Positions 44,645-54,137 of a stretch of 64,000 nt of DNA are shown here, piece after piece. The notes beneath the pieces were generated by a model, which was given only the letters and a program-made list of their open reading frames with translations, did not search any database and was not told the origin of the DNA. This DNA comes from Treponema sp. (GTDB taxonomy: Bacteria; Spirochaetota; Spirochaetia; Treponematales; Treponemataceae): positions 62,001 to 126,000 of the forward strand of contig JAEEYO010000059.1 of NCBI GenBank assembly GCA_016288205.1, in the 5' to 3' direction. Each line of letters opens with the position of its first letter. Positions within the stretch are counted from its first letter, which is position 1. The position numbers were made by a program, and so were the translations under genes.

Positions 44645-44735
44645 AAGTTCCTCCGATAACATACTTGGGATATATAATTGCATTATGCAATATTTATTCC
44701 CCATTGTCAATTACGGGAGTACCCAAAATTTAGGT

Positions 44736-44744
44736 ATTATAACA
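44736..44744 (-). promoter_or_regulatory. Extended -10 promoter of the methyltransferase gene
   Basis: TGTTATAAT on the minus strand (44744-44736), i.e. an extended -10 with no convincing -35. The leader to the ATG at 44644 is about 85 bases, room for repression by the methyltransferase HTH. Confidence 0.4.
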
Positions 44745-44774
44745 ATTATGTTACTGTCACCTTCATTAATGAGA

Positions 44775-44814
44775 ATGGAAAGCTTTCCACTTTCCACTCT
44801 CCGTTTTCCACTTC
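44775..44814 (-). repeat. GTGGAAA-type low-complexity repeat (copy 3)
   Basis: TTTCCACTTTCCACTCTCC words directly after the stop of the surface lipoprotein gene and ahead of the methyltransferase promoter. Confidence 0.75.
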
Positions 44815-44815
44815 C

Positions 44816-47800
44816 CTACATTCTCTTTACCTTTGTCATGTCCACGGTTCCGTCCGCATAGTGGATGATCGTAGTGTAGTAGTTTCCCGCCGGAACACCA
44901 TAAAGATTGTCATAATCGTAGGTGAACGATGACGGCTCGCACCTGAGTCCGGTCTCCTCTGCATTTTCCAGCCACTTCTCATAAGAGTTTCCATAATCAT
45001 AAGTACTATAGAAAGTATGAACGAGCACGGGTTTATCTGAAAGAATCTCAATGCCTCGGCTTCCCTCAATGAAGTTCTTTTGCCTGCATTTAAATCCTGT
45101 TTCGAGGTAGTATGCCGGGCAGAAATACAGCGAATTATAAATTACGATTTGACCTTCCGTCTTTAATTCACCATTCTTATATATTGCATCCGTCTTATAC
45201 CAAGGCCGAGCAAAAACAAAAGTGTTTTTTTGTTCCGTGGTAAGAGTTAAAGCGCGTAAAAATGTATCGCCACTTCGTCCCATAGTGGAATGCTCCGGAA
45301 TTTCTTTCCATTCATTTTCAGAGCAATATTTCAGAATAATATTGCATGCCTCATCTCTATTGCCTCGCTCGCATTTTACATATAAAGTGCCATCAGATGA
45401 TTTTTCTGCATAAGGTTTTTCCACCATTTTCAAAACCATATACGGATATCTATATACAAGATAGTTACCATTGTTATCAAATACTCTCATATAAAGATAT
45501 ATTCCTGAAAGTCCAAGCAGTGAAACAGAAAAAGTACGCTCCGATGTACTGCGACCATATTCGTATGTGGCCGTCTTTATTCCGTCGCCTGTCCAGTCTA
45601 TTTTATCTTCAAGCCCTTTCTCATACGCAAGTGTATATTCGAAAGAAACGGTATAAACGGTGCGTATTCCACTTCCGCTGGAACTTGATTTTATTCCACT
45701 TCCCCCTTCATCATCTACAAATGGAAGATTCTGTCTGGTGTAACTAAACGTCAAGTCAGTCAGACTAGAGTCCTTCAAAGTAAGATTAGCCGTTGGAGGC
45801 AGATTGTCATTTTCTGCTGAACTCGTCAGATCTATGCTTACAGGTGATGTACATACGGACTTCCCGCTTGAGTTGAACGCATGAATTTCAAAATTCCAGG
45901 AGCAATACTGTGTAGGAATTTCAAAATCCTTGGAAATAGAAAATTCAGAAACAGTGTTTTTGGAATTTGAATACTTAATGGCATAGGTAAGTTTCGGATT
46001 CGGAGTGAAGCCGCTCGGGTATGAGATATGAACGGTTCTCTTTCCGGTGTTCTTTACAGGAGGATCAACGTTTACTGTGAAACTGGAAGGCAAATCCGCC
46101 GTCGTGGGGTTGGGATCCGCAGGAGGTGTTACCCCCTTATAGATGGTATAGGGTTTTCCGGCAGCACTGGAAAAAAGAGGAAGAGGAAAAATAATAAAAA
46201 CAAAAAACGACGTTGGCATACAGTAAATCTCATAGGTTCCATCAGGCAAATCGGATATATTAGCTGAATTAGTTAAATAGTCAGAGCCTTCGCCGTAAAC
46301 AATTTTAGTAAGTTCTATTTCAGATGTACTGGATGAAGCAGGGAAAGTATTAACAACTCTTGGTCTTGAAACCCGTCCGCTCGGATCAGTATAGACTATA
46401 TAAAACCACGGACACCAAGTTTCTTCAGTACCATCCGCATAAAAATTGTTTTTAGAATCAGGAGTTCCACTAAGCGTTAGAGTCCAGCTGTCACTTTCTT
46501 CCTTGCATGACAATATATCAATTCCTTTACTTATGTAGCCAACTGATTCAGATACATTTCCACAAGCATCCTTTGCTATTACTTTTACACATACATTCTT
46601 GCGTCTATCAACTGTAAAAGAAACATGTGGAAAATCGCCTTCTAATGTCGTTGCAGCTCCTAAATAATCAATAGTTTGATGCTCAATAGAAAAACTGTCC
46701 ACAGGCTTCATATTATTCTCATCGTAGCCCCAGTAAACCGAGGCCACATCAAACTTTTCATAATAGTTACAATCCCCTGACGCTGGTAGCGAAGAAATCT
46801 TGTAATGCTCTTTTCCATCCGCATCCACTATAAAACAAGGTAACCATTCATTTCTACTGTCTATTTGGTCAGTGAATAAAACTGGAAAGCTGTATGTATA
46901 ATTAAAGGAGCTGCTTTCAGCTATATTTGGATTCGGATCCATCAAAACATAAGAGAAAGAAAAAGACGTATCTTTGATAACATCAACAGTATTTCCATAT
47001 TCACTGCTGTTTCCGGCCCTGTCCTTTATGAAAAATGAAAGTTTCAGAACTCCGTCTTCGCCTGTCTTGAAGTCCAGTTTAAATGCCTTTTTAAAGTCCC
47101 TTGACATGGAAGGATTTTCAAAAACAGTCTTAAGGCCCGTAGCAGTCGGAACAGCAGTTCCATCCTGTTTTCTTATAAATTCCTCTTTTATTATGAACTC
47201 TCCCACACCGCTGGAGTCATCATCGGCTTCCACATAAACCCACAGGGAGTTCACGTGATGCTCTGTTATCGCGGCCGCCAGTTGGGCTGTGTCATAGCTA
47301 TAAGTCGCTTTTTTCGCATAAGTGGCAAAATCACCGAAACTGATAAGATTAGTTCCGTTTATGGCATCCTCTTCTGTCTTTGCCAAGCGCAGAGTCTTGA
47401 ATTCCGGCGGGGTTTCCTCCGTGGCAAAATAGCAATGTGGCTTTATTACAAGATTTTCCGACTCGCAGTTGAGCTGGGCCGTAACGGTAAGTTTATTTTT
47501 TTCACCGGACTGATTTGTAAAAGTAACGGCATCATCAAGAACCATATTCGTGGAAGAGTCAACGCAAACCCACTCAAGGAATCCCGCGTCGGAGGCTTTC
47601 GTAAATTCCAGGGAAAAAGAATCGCCCTTTATGACTGTAACTTGCGTAGGATAGACGGAACCATACTCCGGGGAGTCCACGGCAATGCGTATGTCAATTT
47701 TCTTGGCATTTGCACGTGCAATCTCATCCTCAATCTGCTGTTTGATTTCTCCGCCGGTAAGAAAATTCTGGCAGGATGTCAGCCCCCCCCTATCAAAAGT

Positions 47801-47835
47801 ATAGTAAACGCAAGTAAGGGTAAAATCTTTTTCAT
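44816..47835 (-). CDS. Large surface lipoprotein with a G8 tract in its signal peptide (out of frame here; predicted phase-variable)
   Basis: From ATG 47835 (GGAGG 8 bases upstream, promoter at 47904-47932) the product begins MKKILPLLAFTILLIGGG and stops at a TGA just after eight G (47790-47783). With 9 or 6 G it would continue LTSCQNFLTGGE, i.e. a perfect lipobox with Cys at LTSC, and then stay open for 1006 residues to 44816. The downstream part is beta-rich, with Ig-like repeats typical of secreted spirochaetal proteins. A frame starting at 47899 avoids the stop only by reading the leader and signal peptide in the wrong frame. So the gene is OFF in this sequence, unless the G count is an assembly error. 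Function unknown; surface exposure is inferred. Confidence 0.85.
47783..47790 (-). repeat. Homopolymeric G8 tract (C8 on + strand)
   Basis: Eight consecutive G on the coding strand, between the hydrophobic core and lipobox of the signal peptide. One added base restores the frame. This is the longest G/C homopolymer I saw in the window. Confidence 0.95.
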
Positions 47836-47903
47836 AATTGAGACCTCCAGTCACAAACTTAGGTAAATCAGAAACACTTTTTAAAAGTTTTCTCAACACC
47901 TAA

Positions 47904-47932
47904 AATATAACACAAGCTCCATCACTTTTCAA
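47904..47932 (-). promoter_or_regulatory. Promoter of the surface lipoprotein gene
   Basis: Minus strand TTGAAA (47932-47927), 17-base spacer, TATATT (47909-47904). The +1 is near 47897, so the ATG at 47899 cannot be the start and the GGAGG-ATG at 47835 is supported. Confidence 0.65.
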
Positions 47933-47970
47933 GCAAACACAAAAAATTTATTTAATTTTTTAGCTTTTCT

Positions 47971-48024
47971 CTCCCAACTCTCCACTCGCCCAAGCTTTCC
48001 ACTTTCCACTTTCATCGTTCCACT
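47971..48024 (-). repeat. GTGGAAA-type low-complexity repeat (copy 4)
   Basis: CTCTCCACTCG, TTTCCACTTTCCACTTTC words right after the end of the OLD-type nuclease gene. Confidence 0.75.
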
Positions 48025-49571
48025 TATCTGGCACACGCACTCTCAAGGATGGAAATCAGCTCGGCATACTCACGCCGCACATCAGCCTCATCCGCAGTCA
48101 AAAGATATTCCCTCTCGGCATGGAAAAGCCTGTCCTTCGACGCGACCGGCATGTACTGAACGTCCGACCTCCTGTAATAATGCTCAATGCAACCCCTCGG
48201 AAGAATGTAGACCGAAGCCGCCGCCGCACCCGCCACCACAATGGCAAAAAGATTCCTTATAATAGGAAGTGATTGCGCGGTCTGCTCTGGAAGATAAGTC
48301 TCAAGCTGGGTCTGCAAATCACCCTCGGCAATCACGCCCTGCAAAGAGACGGTTTTGAAAGTGTCAATGTTTTCCGAATGTACGTGCTTTTGATCAAGGG
48401 AATACAATCTCTCTGAAAGAAGCGCGATTTCAGGAGGCAGGTCATTCCGCTCATGAAGATTGCAAAGCTCACGTCCGAACACGGCAAGGAAACGCTCAAG
48501 ACGGAGCACGAGTTTTTCAAGGGTCACTTTATGATTTAGTTCCCTTGCCGTAAAAATCTTCTCATAAAAGGGACGCTGTTTTTCCTCCTGTTTTTCAAGC
48601 CACAACTCCGCCCTTTCGTCGGCACAAAAAACATCCCGGAGCTTTCCACCGAAAAGCGAGTCCAAATCCGTGATGATTCTGCTGTCGGTTCCAAGGAGAG
48701 AGCACACTTTGCAGAATACCCCCAGCTCGTCCTTTCCACCCACGTCGATTATTCCGGTCCCGGCCACACCGCGCTCGGTATGCACATAGGGAAGAAGGCT
48801 CGCGAACATCTGCTGGTCGGTATATCCCTCCACAAAAATCTGATTGTCGGAAAAGAAAAACTGCTTGTGGTAAGTGTTGAATCTTGGAAGAAAGCGACGG
48901 AAAAGCTCGGCGTCCTTTTTTCCCATGGACTCAATGTGCGTAGGCTCTCGGTTGGTATGGCACACAATCACCCCGAAAAGCTCATCCGGGAAACGCAGGT
49001 CAATGAAAAACGGCGAGTGGGTGATTACAAAATAAACACGCTTCGGATGCCTTGAAGAAACCCGGCGAAGCTCCTCGACGAAAAATTGCTGGAACTGAGG
49101 ATGAAGATGAAGCTCCGGCTCGTCAAAAACAAGGCAGGTGTTCCCTGTGTTCGCATAAAGAGCAACAAGCAGGGTGATGATTTCCTTCAATCCGTGACAT
49201 TCCACTTCCTGAAGATTGTACTCCACATTCCACGCACGGTTTTCCACCACAGGGATATAAGCCCCTTCCCCGGTCATCTTAAAAACGATTGTCTTACCGA
49301 ACATGCTCGAAAGCACGGTCTGCACTTTCTCACGGATTGCCTCGTTCTCCTGCAAGATGGAAATAGACTCGCTGTCGGAACCACGGTCGGCGCGCAGGAA
49401 TTTGACTGAGTACCCGGCTTCGGCAAACTGAGCGGATATGGCATCCACAAGAAGCGTCTTACCGGAACCGTTCGGCCCCACCACAAGATTGATATGAGAC
49501 CATTCGCTTTTTGAAAACACAGCCCTGCCCCACAAAAACGGCAGCTTGACTTTCACGGGAATCTTAACCAT
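48024..49571 (-). CDS. OLD-family ATPase/TOPRIM nuclease
   Basis: 515 residues from MVKIPVKVKLPFLWG. ABC-type ATPase: Walker A VVGPNGSGKT (about 30-39), signature region, Walker B TCLVFDEPELHLHP, and the H-loop in ITHSPFFID. Then a TOPRIM domain: FVEGYTDQQMF (Glu) and IITDLDSLFGG (DxD). This is the OLD (overcoming lysogenisation defect) layout; relatives cut DNA and several act in phage defence, e.g. with a UvrD-like helicase as in Gabija. No helicase partner is next to it, so it is a stand-alone class. The frame is open further upstream to 49709, but that part would overlap the divergent promoter. Confidence 0.85.
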   Translation of the reverse strand: MVKIPVKVKLPFLWGRAVFSKSEWSHINLVVGPNGSGKTLLVDAISAQFAEAGYSVKFLRADRGSDSESISILQENEAIREKVQTVLSSMFGKTIVFKMTGEGAYIPVVENRAWNVEYNLQEVECHGLKEIITLLVALYANTGNTCLVFDEPELHLHPQFQQFFVEELRRVSSRHPKRVYFVITHSPFFIDLRFPDELFGVIVCHTNREPTHIESMGKKDAELFRRFLPRFNTYHKQFFFSDNQIFVEGYTDQQMFASLLPYVHTERGVAGTGIIDVGGKDELGVFCKVCSLLGTDSRIITDLDSLFGGKLRDVFCADERAELWLEKQEEKQRPFYEKIFTARELNHKVTLEKLVLRLERFLAVFGRELCNLHERNDLPPEIALLSERLYSLDQKHVHSENIDTFKTVSLQGVIAEGDLQTQLETYLPEQTAQSLPIIRNLFAIVVAGAAAASVYILPRGCIEHYYRRSDVQYMPVASKDRLFHAEREYLLTADEADVRREYAELISILESACAR

Positions 49572-49617
49572 AAGTAAAATTATAAACCATGAATCGCCGT
49601 TTGTAAATGGGAAATCC

Positions 49618-49646
49618 TTGCCTAAGCACCCGCTTTTCGCTATAAT
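49618..49646 (+). promoter_or_regulatory. Promoter of the uracil-DNA glycosylase-priA operon
   Basis: TTGCCT (49618-49623), 17-base spacer, TATAAT (49641-49646); about 31 bases to the ATG at 49684. Excludes the far-upstream ATG 49546. Confidence 0.65.
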
Positions 49647-49683
49647 GGGACAGAAGACAAGTTCAGAAAACAAGGCAGAAAGA

Positions 49684-50427
49684 ATGACCCAGACTGAAAA
49701 AAAAGACATCTACAATCTACTCAAGGCGGCCTCCTCATGCGTGCTGGGCTACATACCGCAGGAATATTGCGGGGGGGAGCCGGATTTTCAGGATGACGTT
49801 ATTTCAAGCGAAAAACAAAAGTCAGGCGGAATGACGCTTGAGTCAATAGAAAGAAAAATCAAGGCATGTAAAAACTGTCCGCTCTCAAACACACGCACAA
49901 ACGCTGTTCCCGGCGAAGGTGTGGAAAATCCGTTCGTGCTTGTAGTCGGCGAGGGGCCCGGTGAGGACGAGGATTTAAGCGGAAGACCCTTTGTTGGAAA
50001 GGCAGGACAGCTCCTTGACAAAATGCTCGCCGCAATCAGCCTTGACCGAAAATGCAACTGTTACATAGCGAACATCGTGAAGTGCCGTCCACCGAAAAAC
50101 CGCACGCCCATGCCACAGGAAGCGGACTCATGCAGCGGATTTTTACAGGCACAGATTCACATACTCAAACCAAAGGCCATACTCGCCATGGGACGAACCG
50201 CCGTGCAAAATCTTATGAAGACGGAACAGGGAATCAACAGCCTGCGTGGGAAAATTCTTGACTTCAACGGAATCCCTCTTTTGGCGACCTACCATCCTTC
50301 CGCGCTCCTCCGCGACCAGAGCCTCAAAAGACCCGCGTGGGATGATTTAAAAGTGTTCCGCACGAAGCTTGAGGAAATCTGCCCCGAATACGCGAAATCC
50401 TTTGACGAAGCAAGGAAGGAAAACTGA
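49684..50427 (+). CDS. Family 4 uracil-DNA glycosylase (4Fe-4S)
   Basis: Removes uracil from DNA. 247 residues from MTQTEKKD. Diagnostic: CKNCPLS (first two cluster Cys), GEGPGEDEDLSGRPFVG (catalytic GEGPG...), a Cys pair around CNCYIANIVKCRPP, and ATYHPSALLR. The first 60 residues are a variable linker. A run of seven G (49771-49777) sits in this linker but is in frame here. Its stop overlaps the priA start (TGATG). Confidence 0.92.
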   Translation: MTQTEKKDIYNLLKAASSCVLGYIPQEYCGGEPDFQDDVISSEKQKSGGMTLESIERKIKACKNCPLSNTRTNAVPGEGVENPFVLVVGEGPGEDEDLSGRPFVGKAGQLLDKMLAAISLDRKCNCYIANIVKCRPPKNRTPMPQEADSCSGFLQAQIHILKPKAILAMGRTAVQNLMKTEQGINSLRGKILDFNGIPLLATYHPSALLRDQSLKRPAWDDLKVFRTKLEEICPEYAKSFDEARKEN

Positions 50428-52433
50428 TGTCCCGGTATCTGGATGTTGTGCTGAACCTGCCGCTGAACCAGTCCTTCACATACCACGAGCCTCTGAAAAT
50501 GAGCGACGAGGAAAAAAACGCAAGCGAGGAAGAGCTTTTCGGCCGCCGTGTGGAAGTCAGATTCGGAAACAGAAAAATGACCGGAATCGTAGTCGGACTC
50601 CATGACACATTGCCAGAGACTTGTCCGGTCGGTGAGGAAAGCATAAGACCTGCCGCACGCTATGTTGATGAAGAAAAAATCCTCACGCGCGAACTTTACG
50701 AGATTGCAAAATGGATAAGCACATATTACATCGCTTCAATCGGGGAAGCTGTTTTTACTATGATTCCCTCGGGACGGCGTGAAAGCGACTCATCAGGATT
50801 TTCATTTTCGGAGGACGAGAGCAGCTTTCAAAAAAGAGAACTAAGCGACGAGCAGAAAAAGGCCGTGGAAGGAATTATCGGCGAAAAATCGAGACTCTTC
50901 CATTATGTTTACGGAATGACAGGAAGCGGAAAAACCGAAGTCTTTCTCTCTGCGGCGGAAAAAGTTTTGTCGGAAGAAAAAGGCGTAATTTATCTTGTGC
51001 CGGAAATAGGGCTCACACCTCAGGTCGTGGAAGCTGCGGTCAAAAGATTCGGGGGCACGGCGGCGGTACTCCACTCAGGACTCACACCGAGCCAGAGACT
51101 TTCTGAATGGAGACGCATAATGCGGAAGGAAGCCCGGATTGTAATCGGTGCAAGGAGCGCAATTTTCGCACCGGTTCCGAACCTCGGGATGATAATAATC
51201 GACGAGGAGCACGACGGCTCATACAAAGCGGGAAACGCACCCAGGTATCACGCAAGGCAGGTTGCAATGCACAGATGCAAGACTCTGGGAATTCCTTTGG
51301 TAATGGGCTCAGCGACTCCCTCGGTTGAGGCATGGAATTCCATGAGCGAAAATCAGATTGTATGCCACAAGCTTACCCAAAGACTTGCCGGTGGAGCAAT
51401 GCCCGAAATCAAAGCGGTAAACATGAGTCTTGAAAGTGACAGCGACACTTGTCTTTCCAAAGTCCTGATTAAAGAAATCCGTGAGACAGTAAACGAAAAA
51501 AGGCAGGTCATCCTTTTTTTAAACCGACGCGGATTCACTCACTTTTTCCGATGCACCAGTTGCGGATTTGAAATGAAGTGCAAGAACTGCTCTGTCTCAC
51601 TCACCTACCACAAAAAAGAAAACCGCCTGCGCTGCCATTATTGCGGCTACTCCATCCAGCCCCCGCACCAATGTCCGAAATGCGGATCCCTTGACGTGGG
51701 CTACCGCGGATTCGGAACCGAGTACATTGAGTCGGAAGTGAGGGCAAGATTTCCCAACGAAAGGATTGTGCGGATTGACACCGACAGCACGCGGGGCAAA
51801 GATGAGCTTAAGCAAAAAATCGATGACTTCAAGGCGGGCAAATACGACATCCTCCTTGGCACACAGATGGTCGCGAAGGGTCTCAATTTTCCGAACCTCA
51901 AGCTCGTCGGTGTTGTCCTTGCCGACACAGCACTCCATCTCCCGGATTTCAGGGCGGCAGAAAGGACTTTCTCACTGATTACCCAGGTGGCAGGAAGAGC
52001 CGGAAGATTTTTCCCCGACGGCAAAGTGATTGTTCAAAGCTACAGTCCGGACATGGAGCCCATCGCGCTTGCCGTAAAAGGAGAGACCGAAAAATTCTAC
52101 ACAAACGAAATTGCCCAGAGAAAGATTCTTGCGTTTCCGCCTTTTGCACGACTCCTCAGGCTTGTATTCCGCTCAAAGGTTCCAGGTGCCGCCGAAAGTG
52201 CCGCGGAGGGAGCCTGCAACATTATGAGACAGCACTGTGAAAGCAACGTGGAGATTTTAGGCCCGTCCGACTGCCCCATAGAATTGATTGCGGGAAACCA
52301 CAGGCAGCAGATTTTGCTCCGCGGTAAAAACATAGCAACTCTTCAAAAGGCAGCAGAATTCCTTGTGCGTGGATATGCTCCGCCCTCAAACGTATATATT
52401 GAGGTTGACGTGGACCCCGTATCCCTGATGTAA
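50427..52433 (+). CDS. priA: Primosomal protein N' (replication restart helicase)
   Basis: Reloads the replisome at stalled forks; a 3'-5' DNA helicase. 668 residues. Seen: N-terminal DNA 3'-end binding domain, Walker A GMTGSGKTEVF (about 171-181), DEEH box IIDEEHDGSYK, the zinc-binding insertion with CTSC, CKNC, CHYC and CPKC pairs (about 375-420), and GTQMVAKGLNFPN plus QVAGRAGRF. All are intact. Coupled to the glycosylase gene. Confidence 0.96.
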   Translation: MSRYLDVVLNLPLNQSFTYHEPLKMSDEEKNASEEELFGRRVEVRFGNRKMTGIVVGLHDTLPETCPVGEESIRPAARYVDEEKILTRELYEIAKWISTYYIASIGEAVFTMIPSGRRESDSSGFSFSEDESSFQKRELSDEQKKAVEGIIGEKSRLFHYVYGMTGSGKTEVFLSAAEKVLSEEKGVIYLVPEIGLTPQVVEAAVKRFGGTAAVLHSGLTPSQRLSEWRRIMRKEARIVIGARSAIFAPVPNLGMIIIDEEHDGSYKAGNAPRYHARQVAMHRCKTLGIPLVMGSATPSVEAWNSMSENQIVCHKLTQRLAGGAMPEIKAVNMSLESDSDTCLSKVLIKEIRETVNEKRQVILFLNRRGFTHFFRCTSCGFEMKCKNCSVSLTYHKKENRLRCHYCGYSIQPPHQCPKCGSLDVGYRGFGTEYIESEVRARFPNERIVRIDTDSTRGKDELKQKIDDFKAGKYDILLGTQMVAKGLNFPNLKLVGVVLADTALHLPDFRAAERTFSLITQVAGRAGRFFPDGKVIVQSYSPDMEPIALAVKGETEKFYTNEIAQRKILAFPPFARLLRLVFRSKVPGAAESAAEGACNIMRQHCESNVEILGPSDCPIELIAGNHRQQILLRGKNIATLQKAAEFLVRGYAPPSNVYIEVDVDPVSLM

Positions 52434-52476
52434 ATCCATATTTTCAAAAAATTTTTAAAAAATTTGCATTATCATC

Positions 52477-52505
52477 TTGACACAAACAATCAAAAAGTAT
52501 AATAT
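52477..52505 (+). promoter_or_regulatory. Promoter of the tRNA-Val/tRNA-Pro unit
   Basis: Consensus TTGACA (52477-52482). Either TATAAT with a 15-base spacer (52498-52503) or TAATAT with 17 (52500-52505) serves as -10. The tRNA begins 14-16 bases later. Confidence 0.65.
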
Positions 52506-52518
52506 AAACACATCATCT

Positions 52519-52591
52519 GGAGGATTAGCTCAGCTGGGAGAGCACCTGGTTTACACCCAGGTTGTCGGCGGTTCGATCCCGTCATCCTCCA
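52519..52591 (+). tRNA. tRNA-Val (anticodon UAC)
   Basis: Acceptor GGAGGAT pairs with ATCCTCC, discriminator A. Anticodon stem CCTGG/CCAGG encloses loop TTTACAC with anticodon TAC. D-arm TTAGCTCAGCTGGGAGAGC and T-loop GTTCGATCC are canonical. 73 nt, no encoded CCA. Confidence 0.95.
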
Positions 52592-52596
52592 TACTT

Positions 52597-52669
<73 letters not shown>

Positions 52670-52718
52670 CTAAGCAGCTGCAAGTTTTTCAAAAAAATCA
52701 ACAATTCTTTTACAGATT

Positions 52719-52750
52719 CGAATATGATTTTTCATATTCGATTTTTTTTT
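52719..52750 (+). terminator. Intrinsic terminator of the tRNA unit
   Basis: CGAATATGA (52719-52727) pairs with TCATATTCG (52732-52740), 4-base loop, followed by nine T (52742-52750). Confidence 0.9.
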
Positions 52751-52761
52751 GCTTTTACCAA

Positions 52762-54129
52762 TCAAGCCTCAGAACCGATTGCACCGCTCCCCTTTTTCAA
52801 GTCCCTTTCTATTTTCCGTATGCACAAAAGACAGGTTGGCGTAATATAGAGACTTGCAAAAATCCATGCGGTCTGATCGCAAAAACAGATTGCAGAAAAT
52901 CCGAAGATTGGGACAAATATAAAACTTCCGAGACTGCGCGCAAGCAACTCTCCCACACCAGCAAAGACTGCACGGTTTGAAAATCCAAGTCCCTGGGTGG
53001 TCATCCTGAGCACGTTCAAAAATCCGAGAATCCAGTAAAAATATCCCAGGCAGCGCACATATTTTCCCGAAGCATCAAGCACTGCCGACTCCGTACTTTT
53101 CACAAAGAGCATGGAAAGAGTCCGCCCGAAGAAAATCAACACAAGACCAATGAATCCGCCGTAAAGCACACCGAGCAGAACACCCTGCCGCACTCCCTTC
53201 TTGATTCTGGGAATGTTTCCCGCACCATAATTCTGTGCCGCAAAAGTTGAGACCGAAGTTGCAATGGCGTCAAAAGGACAGATTGCAAACTGCTTGAGCT
53301 TGGAACCCGCCGTAAACGCAGAGACATAAAGACTACCGAGGGCATTGTTGGATGCCTGCATAATCATGCTGCCGATCGCGGTGATTGAAAACTGTAGTCC
53401 CATTGGAAGACCCATCACAATCAGGCGACGGAAAATCTGTGAGGACCAAGTGCGCTCGTTGGGCTTGAATTTCAAAATGTCATATTTCAGCAGAATCAAA
53501 ATCAGGCAGAGGATTCCGCTGATGGCTTGAGAAAGAACCGTCGCAATGGCAGCACCCGCACAACCCCACTTAAAGCAGATGATGAAAAGGATGTCGAGCC
53601 CTATGTTGAGGGACGCGGAAATCACAAGGAAAATAAAAGGTGTCCGGCTGTCTCCCACCGCACGAAGAATTCCCGCAAGAAAATTGTAAAGAATGCAAAA
53701 TGGAATGCCCAGGAAAATCACCAGCAGATAGATTCTCGCGTTTTCAAAAATATCCGAAGTGGTTCTGAGCACAAGAAGAATCTGGGGAGTAAGAATCGCG
53801 CACAGGGTCGTGAGTACAAGAGCAATGCCTGCCGATGTGCATGTTCCCAAAAAGATGTAGCGTCGCATTCCGCTGTAGTCACCCGCACCGAAACGCTGGG
53901 CAACAGGAACCGCGAATCCGGCACAAAATCCTATGCAAAACCCAAGGACAAGAAACTGCACCGAGGACGAAGCACCCACCGCGGCAAGAGAAGACGAACC
54001 AAGGACTTTACCCACAATGATTGCGTCAACCATATTGTAAGTCTGCTGAAAAAGATTTCCCAGCAAAAGAGGCAAGGAAAACTTAAGAATCAGAACAAGG
54101 GGATTCCCCTGAGTCATGTCCTTGGTCAT
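52762..54129 (-). CDS. MATE family efflux transporter
   Basis: A 12-helix cation/drug antiporter of the MATE superfamily, 455 residues. Typical entries: N-terminal LPLLLGNLFQQTYNMVDAIIVG, the conserved middle GLPMGLQFSITAIGSM at the start of the second half and AAQNYGAGN. Substrate unknown; exports toxic compounds or metabolites. Starts 8 bases downstream of the lipoprotein gene. Confidence 0.92.
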   Translation of the reverse strand: MTKDMTQGNPLVLILKFSLPLLLGNLFQQTYNMVDAIIVGKVLGSSSLAAVGASSSVQFLVLGFCIGFCAGFAVPVAQRFGAGDYSGMRRYIFLGTCTSAGIALVLTTLCAILTPQILLVLRTTSDIFENARIYLLVIFLGIPFCILYNFLAGILRAVGDSRTPFIFLVISASLNIGLDILFIICFKWGCAGAAIATVLSQAISGILCLILILLKYDILKFKPNERTWSSQIFRRLIVMGLPMGLQFSITAIGSMIMQASNNALGSLYVSAFTAGSKLKQFAICPFDAIATSVSTFAAQNYGAGNIPRIKKGVRQGVLLGVLYGGFIGLVLIFFGRTLSMLFVKSTESAVLDASGKYVRCLGYFYWILGFLNVLRMTTQGLGFSNRAVFAGVGELLARSLGSFIFVPIFGFSAICFCDQTAWIFASLYITPTCLLCIRKIERDLKKGSGAIGSEA

Positions 54130-54137
54130 TTCAAAAT

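Noticed and set aside
47836-47899. Upstream start (ATG 47899) giving an uninterrupted 1027-residue protein
   Set aside because: It lies at the predicted transcription start and would translate the ribosome site and the signal peptide in the wrong frame; the real start is 47835 with a lipobox restored by one base.
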